DNA of 64,000 nt from Chrysophaeum taylorii (taxonomy: Eukaryota > Sar > Pelagophyceae > Pelagomonadales > Pelagomonadaceae): the NCBI GenBank assembly GCA_029834535.1, contig JAQMWT010000037.1:1-64000 (forward strand). Reading direction: 5' to 3'. Below, piece after piece: positions 50,618 through 60,067 of this stretch (positions are counted from its first letter, which is position 1; each line of letters opens with the position of its first letter). The notes under the pieces were generated by a model. It worked only from the letters and a program-made list of their open reading frames with translations. It had not been told where the DNA came from and did no database searches. The translations under genes and the position numbers were made by a program.

Positions 50618-52411
50618 ATGATGATGATGGCAATGATGATACCACTGCTGCTGGTGCTCGAATCGGCGGTCGCGTCGATGATCATTGACACGTCGTCTTG
50701 GGTGGGCGCCGAGTTCCAGCCGTCGAAGAGCGCGAACGAGGACTGGCTGTGGCACTACGAGTGGTACGAGGCGAGCATCTCGCGCGAGCTTCGGATCGCG
50801 AAGCGCGCCCTCGGGCTGACGGCGGTTCGGGTGTTCATGCACTCGGCGTTCTTCGAGGCCGACGGCGCGCGGCTCATCGGGAACGTCGACAACTTTCTGG
50901 GCAAGGCGGCACTCCTCGACATCGGGGTCGGGCTCGTGTTCTTCGACGACTGCTGGAACCGCTCGGGTCTCGACTTGAACGCGACGTGCGCGCCCGTCGA
51001 CGGCAAACACAACGGGTGTTGGTTCGCGTCTCCCCAAGACGTCGAAAGGACGTCGGTCGAGCGGTTTCGGCCCTACGTCGAGTCCGTCGCGGCGGCCTTC
51101 GCGACAGACCCGAGAGTGCTGTGGTGGGAAATCTACAACGAACCGTCGACGTCCGACGCGTTCTCGATGGCGCTGCGCGAGGCGGCCTTCGGGTGGCTCC
51201 TCGTCACCAACGTCTCCCAGCCCATCTTGTCGTGCTGGGACGAGAACAACGCCACACAACTCGTAGACCACCACCAGTACCTTCTCCCGTGGAACGGAAC
51301 GCGCAACGCCGTCTTCGCCAACGCCACCGGCAGGATGCGAGGAGGGTTCATCACGGAGGCTGGAGCTCGTTGGTTTCAGGGCGAAGAAGACCGCGGCTCG
51401 CCGCTGACCGTGGTCCACTTTCTACGTGCGCTCCGAGGACGAGCGCCTTTCGTTCCTGGCGCGATGATCGACTGGGAGGTTATGGTCTCGAACACCAACA
51501 CGCGATGGAGCTGGCACGGTTCGCTGGGCGGGAAGGAACCCGCGGTCCCTTTCCACCAACACGTCTTCCCCGACGGCACGCCGGTCAGCTACACCGAAGC
51601 AGGAGCAATCCGAGCGTACGCGACCGGTCGCTCGGATTTTTTTCACTTGGACGATTTTCTCGATCTTCGCCCCAATCCCGCCTCCGACGAGATGTGGCTC
51701 GCCTTGCCGCAAGGTGGCTTTTACGAAGCTGTGTTTCCCGCGACCACCGACTGCCTCGTCGAACTCGCGTTTTGGGGAAACAGGGGCTTAATTTTGTCGA
51801 TTGTCGTCGACTCGGTAGTCGTCGAGGTTACCCCCGAAAACCTCGCCTTGCGGCAACGGTGGCGTTACGATAGCGACGAGACAAAATCCTGCTCTGATCG
51901 CTACGTCCTCGACGCCTGGAACATTCTTCGCCTCCTCCTCGTTAAGAAGCCTGGCAGCACCGCCTCCGTCTTCTTCAACCCCCGCCTCCCCGACGTCTTT
52001 CCGGACGGCCGCGTTCCGGAACCCGGACCCAAAGACGCCCCTATCCAGCCCATGCCCCCCTTCCTCGAGGCACATAAAATATATTTCCCCGCTGGCCTAA
52101 ATGATGATGAAATGTGCCACCACTCTCTCGAGGTCATCGCGACTGGCAACGACACGCGACTCGATTACGTCTCCGTCCTCCCGGGCGTCCTCTACGGCGA
52201 GGCTTACACCCCCCCCTTTCGCACACAACTTCTGCTCATCGAGGAGGAGGAGGAGGAGGAGGACAAAACCAGCAGCAGCAGCAGCAAGTGGCGGCGTCGC
52301 CGTCGTCGCGGGTTATTGTTTCCGCAGCACTACCCCACCATCCTCGTCGCCCCCGCTTTCCTCGCCGTGTTGTGGTGGCGGCTTTGTCGAGAACGAAGCC
52401 GATGTCACTAA
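50618..52411 (+). CDS. Membrane-anchored clan GH-A glycoside hydrolase
   Basis: The protein has 597 residues and no intron. A signal peptide (MMMMAMMIPLLLVLESAVAS) is followed by a (beta/alpha)8 hydrolase domain: WVGAEFQPSKSANEDWLWH, TAVRVFMHSAFFE, VLWWEIYNEP with the general acid/base Glu175, and GGFITEAGARW with the nucleophile Glu247. This Asn-Glu-Pro plus late Glu layout is typical of clan GH-A families such as GH5. A C-terminal region (about 350-530) probably forms a carbohydrate-binding or beta-sandwich part. The tail has a Glu run, a basic RRRRRR stretch and a final hydrophobic helix (ILVAPAFLAVLWWRLC), suggesting membrane anchoring. Likely acts on wall or external polysaccharides; the family number is uncertain. 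Confidence 0.75.
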   Translation: MMMMAMMIPLLLVLESAVASMIIDTSSWVGAEFQPSKSANEDWLWHYEWYEASISRELRIAKRALGLTAVRVFMHSAFFEADGARLIGNVDNFLGKAALLDIGVGLVFFDDCWNRSGLDLNATCAPVDGKHNGCWFASPQDVERTSVERFRPYVESVAAAFATDPRVLWWEIYNEPSTSDAFSMALREAAFGWLLVTNVSQPILSCWDENNATQLVDHHQYLLPWNGTRNAVFANATGRMRGGFITEAGARWFQGEEDRGSPLTVVHFLRALRGRAPFVPGAMIDWEVMVSNTNTRWSWHGSLGGKEPAVPFHQHVFPDGTPVSYTEAGAIRAYATGRSDFFHLDDFLDLRPNPASDEMWLALPQGGFYEAVFPATTDCLVELAFWGNRGLILSIVVDSVVVEVTPENLALRQRWRYDSDETKSCSDRYVLDAWNILRLLLVKKPGSTASVFFNPRLPDVFPDGRVPEPGPKDAPIQPMPPFLEAHKIYFPAGLNDDEMCHHSLEVIATGNDTRLDYVSVLPGVLYGEAYTPPFRTQLLLIEEEEEEEDKTSSSSSKWRRRRRRGLLFPQHYPTILVAPAFLAVLWWRLCRERSRCH

Positions 52412-52517
52412 AAAAAAAGAAGCAGCAGCAGCAGCATAAAATACCTTTATATTAAAGAGTAATAAATCTTTCTCTTCTCTTCTGTTCGTGGTGGGCGAAG
52501 AAGACGAAAAAGTATTA

Positions 52518-55500
52518 TCACCTGTTGTTCGAGTCTTTGCGGCGGAGCGCGGCGGAGCGGCCGAGGGCTCGGTCCACCATCTCTTCGAGCTTCTGGATGG
52601 AGGGAACCTCCGTGAGGAGATTTTGGTTGTAGGAAATTTCGTGTGCCGCCGTGGAGAGCGGGGCACGCATGTGGACGGGGGCGTTTTTGCGGATGAAAAT
52701 ATGGAGATAATTTTCGAGCTCGGCCTCTGGCGGAAAGACGAGGAGGCACATCATCATCAATGTCCAGCCCTTCGACGAGGAGTCGGGGGAGGGGTTGCCC
52801 GAGAGCTGCTTCATGAGCTGGCAATATATTTCGGGGCGCAGGTCGGCGCGCATGAGACCAGCAGACACGACCTCGACGCAGAGGTCCGAGGAGGCGTAGG
52901 TGCGCTTCTCGCCCATATAACCCATGATCGAGCGGTAGACCTTGAGGGCGTCGCGGGAGGTTTTGTTGTCGAGGCGGGTGAGGGAGGTGAGGATTTTGTG
53001 TTTTGAGTACTGGAGCATGGTTTCCTTTTTTTCGGATTTGTGTAAGGTGACGATCTTGGCGGCGGAATTGTAGTCCGACTGGCCGCGAAGAAGCGCGCAC
53101 CTTTCGAAGACGAACATCGAGGCGTACTGGTCGAGATAGTGTTCCTTGAGGGCGATTTCCTTGAGTCTCGCGCGGTCGGCCTGTCCCGTCTCGTGGGCGC
53201 GCTGGTACTGGCGCTTCAGTAGGTCTTCCTCGGTCATCTCGACGAGCTTGACGATCTCCGAGAGGTGAGAGGTTTCGTAGCCCAGTCGCTTCGCTTCGGC
53301 GTAGAGCTCGGCCATGGGCTCGCGCTCGAGCTCGCGCATGACCTGGTCGAACCGCGGGGCCAAGCGCGCCTCGCGGGCGTTGGCGAAGCGCTGGGAGGCG
53401 TATTCGTACCACTGGTCGAACGACGGCTCGACGGGCATTTTTTGAGCGATTTCGCCGCAGTCGACCGAGAGGGTTCGAAGGAGGGCTTCGAGGTGGGGAG
53501 CCTCGTCGCACCCGACGGCGGCGAGGTCCTCGTCCGACGGTTCGCTCGCCGCCTCGAGCATCTGGGCCAAGCGGATCGCTTCTTTCAAGAGCGCGACCAT
53601 TTCTTTGGCGGCCGCCCATTCGGCGATAGGCACGGCGACCTCGAAATGGGCGAAGACGCCCAACGCCTCGTCCGTCTTGACGAGGGCGGCTTCGAGGGTG
53701 TTGAGGTCTTTGGACTCGAGGGCGCGTCGGAGGGCCGGTCGGACCGTCTGGACCTTGGCGAGGTATCGGCGCGTCAGTCTGCCGCGAGCTTTGGCTTGGA
53801 TTTTGGCCGACACGCGGTCGACGGCGAGCGCGCGACACAGCTCCAACACCCGATATTCGTCGGCTCGAAACAAGAGCATCGTGCGGCCGCGCTCGAGCTG
53901 CGGGAACGCCTGGCGCGACTGCGCGATGATCTCCTCGGCCTGGTCTCGAACGTTGTTTCTCGATTCGAACGGGATCCACCCCGAATTCGTCGACATGATG
54001 GTTTTGTATCGCGCGACGAACCGCTCGTACGCGAAGCGAAAGGGGTACCCCTGCTTGCGTATCTTGACGGCCTCGAAGACCCCCGCGCACGTGAGCTGTT
54101 CGAGGACGGCCCGGCCCTCGAAGCGCCGCGGGGCCTTGGACTGATTGGGCTTGACGCACCGGACGTAGTGCGGTTCGGTCGAGCGCAGCGTCTCCATCAG
54201 CGACGCCAACTGCTTGCGGAACGCGGCTCCTAGAGTGGCCTTGGTCGAGGCCCCCGGGAACATCGACGCGATGAGCTCGTTGGTGCTTTCGCTCATCGCC
54301 GCGTAGAGGTCGGGGTACAGCGTGTCGGCGTTCTTCTCCACGAAACCGTCGCACGAATAACACACCGTCCCCGCGTAGTGCTTGACGCTAAACACGATTC
54401 CTCGGACCCCCCGGTGCTCGTTGGCCCCCACGTAGAACGCGTTTCCCTTCAATGCCGTGTCGATTGTCTGCGAAAACTTGGCGTCCTTGGTTTCGGCCTT
54501 GCCGGGGCCTTTGACCGTATCGTCCAGGAGCGTGAAAATACCGCCTCGCTTTTCGATCAGATCGCACACCGGCTGGTTGTCGACGAACTCGATCGGCGGA
54601 AACTTCACCCCTTCCGCCCTATACACCGCCTCCTCGGTCTTGAACGTGTGTTCGTTAAACAGCTGTTGCAGTTTCTCGTTGGTGAAGTTGATGCACAGCT
54701 GCTCGAAGCTGTTGATCGCGAAGATCTCGAATCCAAAAATATCCAAAATTCCTATACTCGCCTTTATACTTTTAGTAAAAGCCGCCTCGAGGGCTCGATT
54801 CACCGTGCCAACCAAGTAATCAAACAGCTTGTCGTACAGGAATTTGGCGAGGGCGTCCCGGTTCTCGAGAGACTGCGAGACCCTCAGCTGCACGGACGTA
54901 GTCTCGCCGCGAATCGCCATGGTCCGCCGGGTGAGCCCGCGAGCCAGCGTCTCGCCGTCGGCGCCGAGCTCTTCCCGGCACTCCTCCACCAACGCCCCCT
55001 TCACCACCTTGGACCCGTCCGACATGCCCCCCAGAGGTTCGAACTCGAGTTGACCCACCTTCAACACCGCGGCGACGACTCGCAAGATTTCTGACCTCGG
55101 AAGGTTCAGCGCGTCCATCGCCTCGCCCAAGTCCGCGAGGTCCGCCGCGTCGTCGAACGGTACCGGCGAAATCTGGAGGTAATTGTACGACGCGGCGGGG
55201 CCTACCACCACCACATCTCCTTTATTATTATTCGAAGAACAAGAAAGCCCCGCGCACAGCTCGTAAAAGACGTGGTAGTTGCGCTCGCCCTCGCTCTGGC
55301 CCTTGACCCTCGATTTTTCGAGCAAATAATTCGAAATAGACGCCCCGGCGATTTTTAATTGGTTGTCGAACTGAACAGCCGTAAAACGCCCAAACCGCGA
55401 CGAGTTGTCGTTCCGGACCGTCTTGGCGTTCCCGAACGACTCCAGAATCGGATTCGCCGACAGCACCCGCTGCTCGATGTTGTTCGTCGACCCGGCGACT

Positions 55501-56340
55501 TCCGCCAGAAACGACAGCGCCTGCTTTGTCGTTTCCGTCTTCCCCGACCCCGATTCCCCCGACACCAAGATCGACTGATCCCCGAGATCCTCCAAGAGCG
55601 CCTTGTGGGCCGCGTCGGCGAGCTTGTACGGATGCGGCGCCATCACCTTGTTCCCAGCCTTGTCGTACGCGTCGATCAGCTCGGTCGTGTACAGCGGAAG
55701 CCGCTGGAATGGGTTGATAGCGATCAAAATACCCCCGACCGCCGTGTAAATCTGGTCCCGATTGTACCTCTCCTTCAAATTATGCAGAATCAACCCCTCG
55801 TCCAGCGAGTCCAGCAGCACCAGGTCCTCCTGGAGCCGCGCGAGCGACGCGTAGTTCAACGCCAAACACCTCTTCGCCTTGACGACCTCGCCCGACTCGA
55901 GCCGATACTGCGATCCCTGCTGCTGCTGCTGCGCGGCGACCCACCCGTGCTCCTCGTCGGGCACCCACACCCACCCCTCCGAGTGTTTCGACCGGTCCTG
56001 CGAAGACCGCAGGCTCTCGGGCATGTTCCACGTCAGCTCGCCCGTCGAGAGGTTCGCGTAATACGGCACCATATCGCACGTCACGCGCTTCGTCCACCCG
56101 CTCTTCCGGAAATTCAAGGTCTTGCTCGTCGACGCTTGCCGTTCCAATGGCGCTTTCCGACTCTTTTTTTTCGCTTGCTTCTTGGCCTCGCTCGCCGCGG
56201 CCGGAGGCGCCGGCTGTTTCTTCTTTGCAGCCCCCCCGGGGGGGGGCGGCGGCGGTGCCACCAGCTTCTTCAGCTCGGGAATATCGCCGACAGGCACCCA
56301 GTCGTAGAACCCGTCCCCATACACCTAAGATTTTTCTTGC

Positions 56341-56379
<39 letters not shown>

Positions 56380-56560
56380 AAAAAAAAAGTCCACTCACGT
56401 AACAATTTTCGTGCAGATTCTTCGACTTCCAGGCGGCCCGGAGCTCCTCGACCGGGGACGGACCCATCTGCGCCCCGCCGGCATCCTGCCAGTAATAGTG
56501 CAGCACCTCGAGGTCTTCCCTGCTATACGGGACGTCATGCTTCTTGGTGGTGGTGGACAT
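52518..56560 (-). CDS. Unconventional myosin with GYF_2, WW, motor, IQ and MyTH4 domains
   Basis: Two exons, 56399-56560 and 52518-56324, with a GT-AG intron holding an (ATG)n run; the join gives 1,322 residues. The N-terminus (1-75) forms a GYF_2-type domain (YYWQDAGGAQMGPSPVEEL, then FYDWVPVGDIPEL). A Pro/Lys linker and a WW domain follow (about 131-157: GWTKRV...PYYANLSTGELTWNMP). The myosin motor contains P-loop GESGSGKT (310-317), switch I NDNSSRFG (359-366) and switch II DIFGFE (582-587). An IQ motif (AKIQAKARGRLTRRYLAKV) precedes a long tail ending in a MyTH4 domain (SRDALKVYRSIMGYMGEKRT, then GLMRADLRPEIYCQLMKQL). No FERM domain follows. The motor moves on actin; WW and GYF modules bind proline-rich partners. 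The gene is convergent with the glycoside hydrolase (106 bp). Confidence 0.9.
56342..56380. repeat. (GAT)n microsatellite in the myosin intron
   Basis: Thirteen GAT units lie inside the 74-bp intron, so more than half of this short intron is microsatellite. If the intron were retained, the minus strand would read as a poly-His run. Confidence 0.8.
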
Positions 56561-56959
56561 GGTGTATCCGTCCGTTAAGGATCCGTTTATAAATTTTCTC
56601 TCCCGCTAGCCGCGAAAGCAAGGCAACTTCTTTTTCCCAAACGACCGACGACGAACGACGACGAACGACGACGAACGACGACGACGACGACGACTTTTTT
56701 TTACTACTACAATCGGATGTCCATAATTATTCCAATACTATTATTATTCAACGCCGCCGCCGTGCTTGGTCTTCTTCTTCTGCTCGCACCACAAACCTGA
56801 TGATGATGATGATGATGATGATGAGGTCGCCGCCGCGTGCGATTCTTCGCCCAGAACAATAAACAATACTACTGTAATGTTTATTCATCAAGGCCTTGGC
56901 CAGTCATCAGTCGGCTTCTTCGCGAGGAGGACCAAGAGCCCAGCGCGCCCGCGGGGAGC

Positions 56960-56961
<2 letters not shown>

Positions 56962-56999
<38 letters not shown>

Positions 57000-57000
57000 C
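56962..57000. repeat. (AGCC)n tetranucleotide repeat
   Basis: About nine AGCC units lie between the myosin start and the cupin-protein stop. No gene covers it. Confidence 0.8.
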
Positions 57001-57084
57001 TGAGGTTGGATGATATTATAAAATAACCGCCCTCCTTTTTTGGGCGGAAGATAAACAAATGGCCCGGTCGAACGCACGACGGCA

Positions 57085-57987
57085 CTATTCGACAGCCATA
57101 ATGGGCTCGCCCCCCATTGCCACGTTGAGCACCGGGTTGACGCAGGTGATGGCGGGCCCAGCCGAGGTGTCGGGGTCGTCGAGGCAGGCAATCGGACACG
57201 GCGAGTAGTCGTCTTCGTCGTCCGTAGTCGTCGTCGTCGTATCAAAGGCCATCGAGCGCGGGTCGGGCTCGTGGACCGAGAGGACGTGAGTGCCGTTGGA
57301 AAACGACTCGGGACCGTAATAGTAGCCGACTTGCACGAACCGAAGCTCGCCCGGAAGTAGGGGATCGACGCCCGCGTCGAAGGTCGCGCTCCCGTTTCCC
57401 ACGTAGTACAGGGCCCCGCGGGTGTGGTAGTGCTGGGCGAGCGCTGGGATGACCGGACCGTCGAGTCCATCGTAGTCCACGTATCCCGGAGCGCCGTATA
57501 TTGGATCGGCGCACGAACCGTTTGCGACGTAGTCGACCGCGTTGTTGTGAAGCTCGGTGGTGCCGTTCTTGTAGGTCGCGGCAGCGCACTCGTCCGCGGG
57601 GGTGCCGGAGGAGACCACGAGCAACGAGGCGTTGGCTTCGCCGAGCAAAACTTGGAAGCAGGCGCTTCCAGAAACGACGACCATTTCGTCGAAAGCAAAA
57701 TCAACGGTCCAGCCGTCAACTACCTGCGCCTCTTTCGCGGTCGTGAAGAGGTACGCGCCGCCGTCCCCCGATCGGAGCTCGGGAATCACGCTCGTCCCGA
57801 ACGCGTCGTACCTGCTCACAGTCACATCGCTCACCGAGTCGAATATGCGGAAGCTCGCGTTCGGCCACTCGACCACCCTCAACGTTTCTGACACCCATCT
57901 CTCCGTCTCGTAGTTCTCCGACCGGTAGTAGAAGAAATCGTCCACGTTGGCCTTCGCGACGCCGACCAACAACGCTGCAACAAACAT
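57085..57987 (-). CDS. Secreted cupin-like protein
   Basis: I start at the ATG before a short signal peptide (MFVAALLVGVAKANV), giving 300 residues. The first half is a beta-rich region with WVSETLRVVEWPNASFRIFD and VVDGWTVDFAFDEMVVVSGS. The second half contains PALAQHYHTRGALYYVGNGS, whose H-x-H followed by GALYYV resembles the metal-binding motif of cupins. A later stretch is LRFVQVGYYYGPES. Four or more Asn-x-Ser/Thr sites suggest glycosylation. The Thr/Asp run near the C-terminus is low complexity. Could be an oxidative or binding protein outside the cell; function not inferable. The longer upstream ATG lacks a signal and is less likely. Confidence 0.6.
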   Translation of the reverse strand: MFVAALLVGVAKANVDDFFYYRSENYETERWVSETLRVVEWPNASFRIFDSVSDVTVSRYDAFGTSVIPELRSGDGGAYLFTTAKEAQVVDGWTVDFAFDEMVVVSGSACFQVLLGEANASLLVVSSGTPADECAAATYKNGTTELHNNAVDYVANGSCADPIYGAPGYVDYDGLDGPVIPALAQHYHTRGALYYVGNGSATFDAGVDPLLPGELRFVQVGYYYGPESFSNGTHVLSVHEPDPRSMAFDTTTTTTDDEDDYSPCPIACLDDPDTSAGPAITCVNPVLNVAMGGEPIMAVE

Positions 57988-59030
57988 CTTGGACGATCTA
58001 TCTATCTTCTTGTGGAAAGAACCAATGAAAGAAAGCCCAGAAAGATATTTTCGAAACCCTCTCATTCTTGAACTCTTTGTTTTCTTTTGCGTGAGAGTGT
58101 TGACGAGTAGCTTAATTAGCGCCCACGGACGGTATATAATCTACGTTGATTTTGTCGCCATGTCCTGACTTCCACCACTTTTAAAAGCTTGTCTACGTCG
58201 GCGGGATTAGGTGTTGCGCATCTGCGTCCTGACGCACAACACTGCGCACCACCACCACCCACCACCACCGTGCACCCACAGAAAAAACGACCCAGGGCTC
58301 TGGTTCTCGCCCGACTTGATACGACTGTGGCTAAATGACCAGCCGCACGCACTACCTCGGCGGCGGCGGCATTCAGCGAGCTGGGGCAAATGAACCAGTG
58401 TCTCGTGGCGATGAGCTGCGGTGTCCAGGCTGGAACAGCCGAAACACGCCAGCGCGCCCCAAGCTCGGGACAAGACGCGCACCTGATGTCCCAAGCCCGA
58501 ATTCGAGCCTTCAGAAGAACTCGTGTCGATTCACTCGGATTGAAGCATCCATCCGCGCCAACAACGGCATACAAAAACGGCCCTTCCATCGAGGCTCAGG
58601 CTCCACGATTTGAGGAGCCAACACTTGCATTTTGAAGTACTTTGTTGTTGTTGTTGTTGTTGTTGTTCTACCTCATTCCGCTGCTTTTTTACACCACCTT
58701 CCCCTACTTATGAAAGTTTCCCACACATGCATCAGTGTCCGCGGTGTAGTGTCCTTAACGGTGAATCCTCACAGCAGGCAGGACGCCGATCTCCGGGCCA
58801 AGCTCGAGGCACACGACTACGTCCTTACGAGGATCAACAACATGTGCAAAGCATTTCGTATTATCTTCTGCCTATACTACTAGGCTTTCCCGCGAGCGTC
58901 GACAGACTACCCCGTGGAACTCGACAATATATTTCAGGCAACACTACTGTCCCCTTGACACCGCTGTGACCATGAGCGTAGCCAATTTTTTAAGGCTTCC
59001 ATGAAGCCCCTCGTGCCACACGCCAAAGAC
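57988..59030. other. 1-kb region with no supportable gene
   Basis: Short frames only. It holds a (TTG)n run at about 58,643-58,667, and a G/T-rich area near 58,250. It should contain the promoter of the cupin-like gene on its left side. Confidence 0.45.
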
Positions 59031-60023
59031 TTAGTGTTTGCTTGCTATTCGATGTGCGAGAATACTGTCGAGGCGATCGAGGTCCGTCATGCGCTTGACG
59101 ACCTCGGACATCTGTCTTTTGCGAGAATAGCCGATGCCCGGGTTCGCTGCCGCGAAGGATTGGTTGTTTCCATAAGAAGAAGAGGAGGAGGCACCAATGT
59201 CATTTATTGGGGTACGGGGGCGATGGCGTACGGCCGCCGGCAGGGCAGCTGAGCGGCGGCGGCGCGCGAGTTTTTCGGCCATTTTGCGGCTGCAACCTTC
59301 GTTGTCGACCTCTAAAACAAAGTCGACAAAGTCGAAGAAGCTATAAGCCTGGCCCCTGTCGCTGTTGCCTGCTGCCAAGAGGCCGTGGGCGTCGAGCGCG
59401 TGCTCGACATCATCGTGGTCGGCGACGACACCCGCAGACACCAGAGAGCCCTGGACTTTATCGATAGAAATCTTGCCTTGGTCGTCGAAAGCCGAGTCGA
59501 ACCAGCGGCGTATAATCCGAAGCCACTGGATGTCGGTATCTAGCGCGTGGCCCTTGCCGCGTTTGCGAAGCCAGGTAAGCATCTTGTCGTACTTGGCTTC
59601 GCCACTCAGCTGTAGTATCGTCCGTGCCGGTCTTGGTCGTTTAGGGGCCTCGCACCACCGAACTGCTGCGGACTCGCTGCTCGCGAGATCAACCTCGTGC
59701 TCGAGACTCACTCTCTCGTTGCGCGAGTGCCATTTGTTCGAGTCGCGAGGCGATTTCGGAGGATGCGATAGACAGCGCTCGATGGCCGTGTAGAAACCGA
59801 TGACCTCGCCGATCCGCACTCGGCTCGTACGCCGCGGCGGACGGAGGGACTGGGGTGAGCATGGCTGCCGCCGAGGCGGCGGTTGCGGCTTTGTAGGCGT
59901 CCACGTCGACGCGCGCGGTGAGCCCTCGTCGTCGGTAGCCGCGTCGCGGACAGGCAACGGCTCATCCTTCTTCTCCTTGGGGGGCGGCACCTCGACGATC
60001 GTCTCGAGAAACGCCGGACGCAT
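59031..60023 (-). CDS. EF-hand-like protein with disordered flanks
   Basis: The protein has 330 residues and no intron. The centre carries a paired helix-loop-helix region: WLRIIRRWFDSAFDDQGKIS followed by IDKVQGSLVSAGVVADHDDV, and DAHGLLAAGNSDRGQAYSFF with a following DFVDFVLEVDNEG. The first loop (D-D-Q-G-K-I-S) resembles a weak EF-hand; the second loop is degenerate. The N-terminal third is Pro/Arg-rich and probably disordered. The C-terminal part is basic. It may be a calcium-responsive adaptor, which is inference. It starts 44 bp from the divergent B-box gene. Confidence 0.6.
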   Translation of the reverse strand: MRPAFLETIVEVPPPKEKKDEPLPVRDAATDDEGSPRASTWTPTKPQPPPRRQPCSPQSLRPPRRTSRVRIGEVIGFYTAIERCLSHPPKSPRDSNKWHSRNERVSLEHEVDLASSESAAVRWCEAPKRPRPARTILQLSGEAKYDKMLTWLRKRGKGHALDTDIQWLRIIRRWFDSAFDDQGKISIDKVQGSLVSAGVVADHDDVEHALDAHGLLAAGNSDRGQAYSFFDFVDFVLEVDNEGCSRKMAEKLARRRRSAALPAAVRHRPRTPINDIGASSSSSYGNNQSFAAANPGIGYSRKRQMSEVVKRMTDLDRLDSILAHRIASKH

Positions 60024-60067
60024 AGGGTCCTAGGATATATATATAGTAGCTAGGAGTCGTAGTTCTT
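60024..60067. promoter_or_regulatory. 44-bp bidirectional promoter with TATA-like run
   Basis: The start codons of the EF-hand-like gene (minus) and the B-box gene (plus) are 44 bp apart. The spacer contains ATATATATATA at 60035-60045, which could serve as a core element for both directions, although that would place any 5' leader within a few bases of each start codon. Confidence 0.5.

Noticed and set aside
52447-54363. 638-codon minus-strand frame overlapping the myosin gene in another phase
   Set aside because: Arg/Pro-rich with no motifs; the other frame of the same strand encodes the myosin tail and MyTH4 domain.
56270-56560. Frame with a poly-His run at the myosin start
   Set aside because: The poly-His comes from reading through the short intron with its GAT repeat; splice signals GTGAGT and TTAG join the exons in frame.
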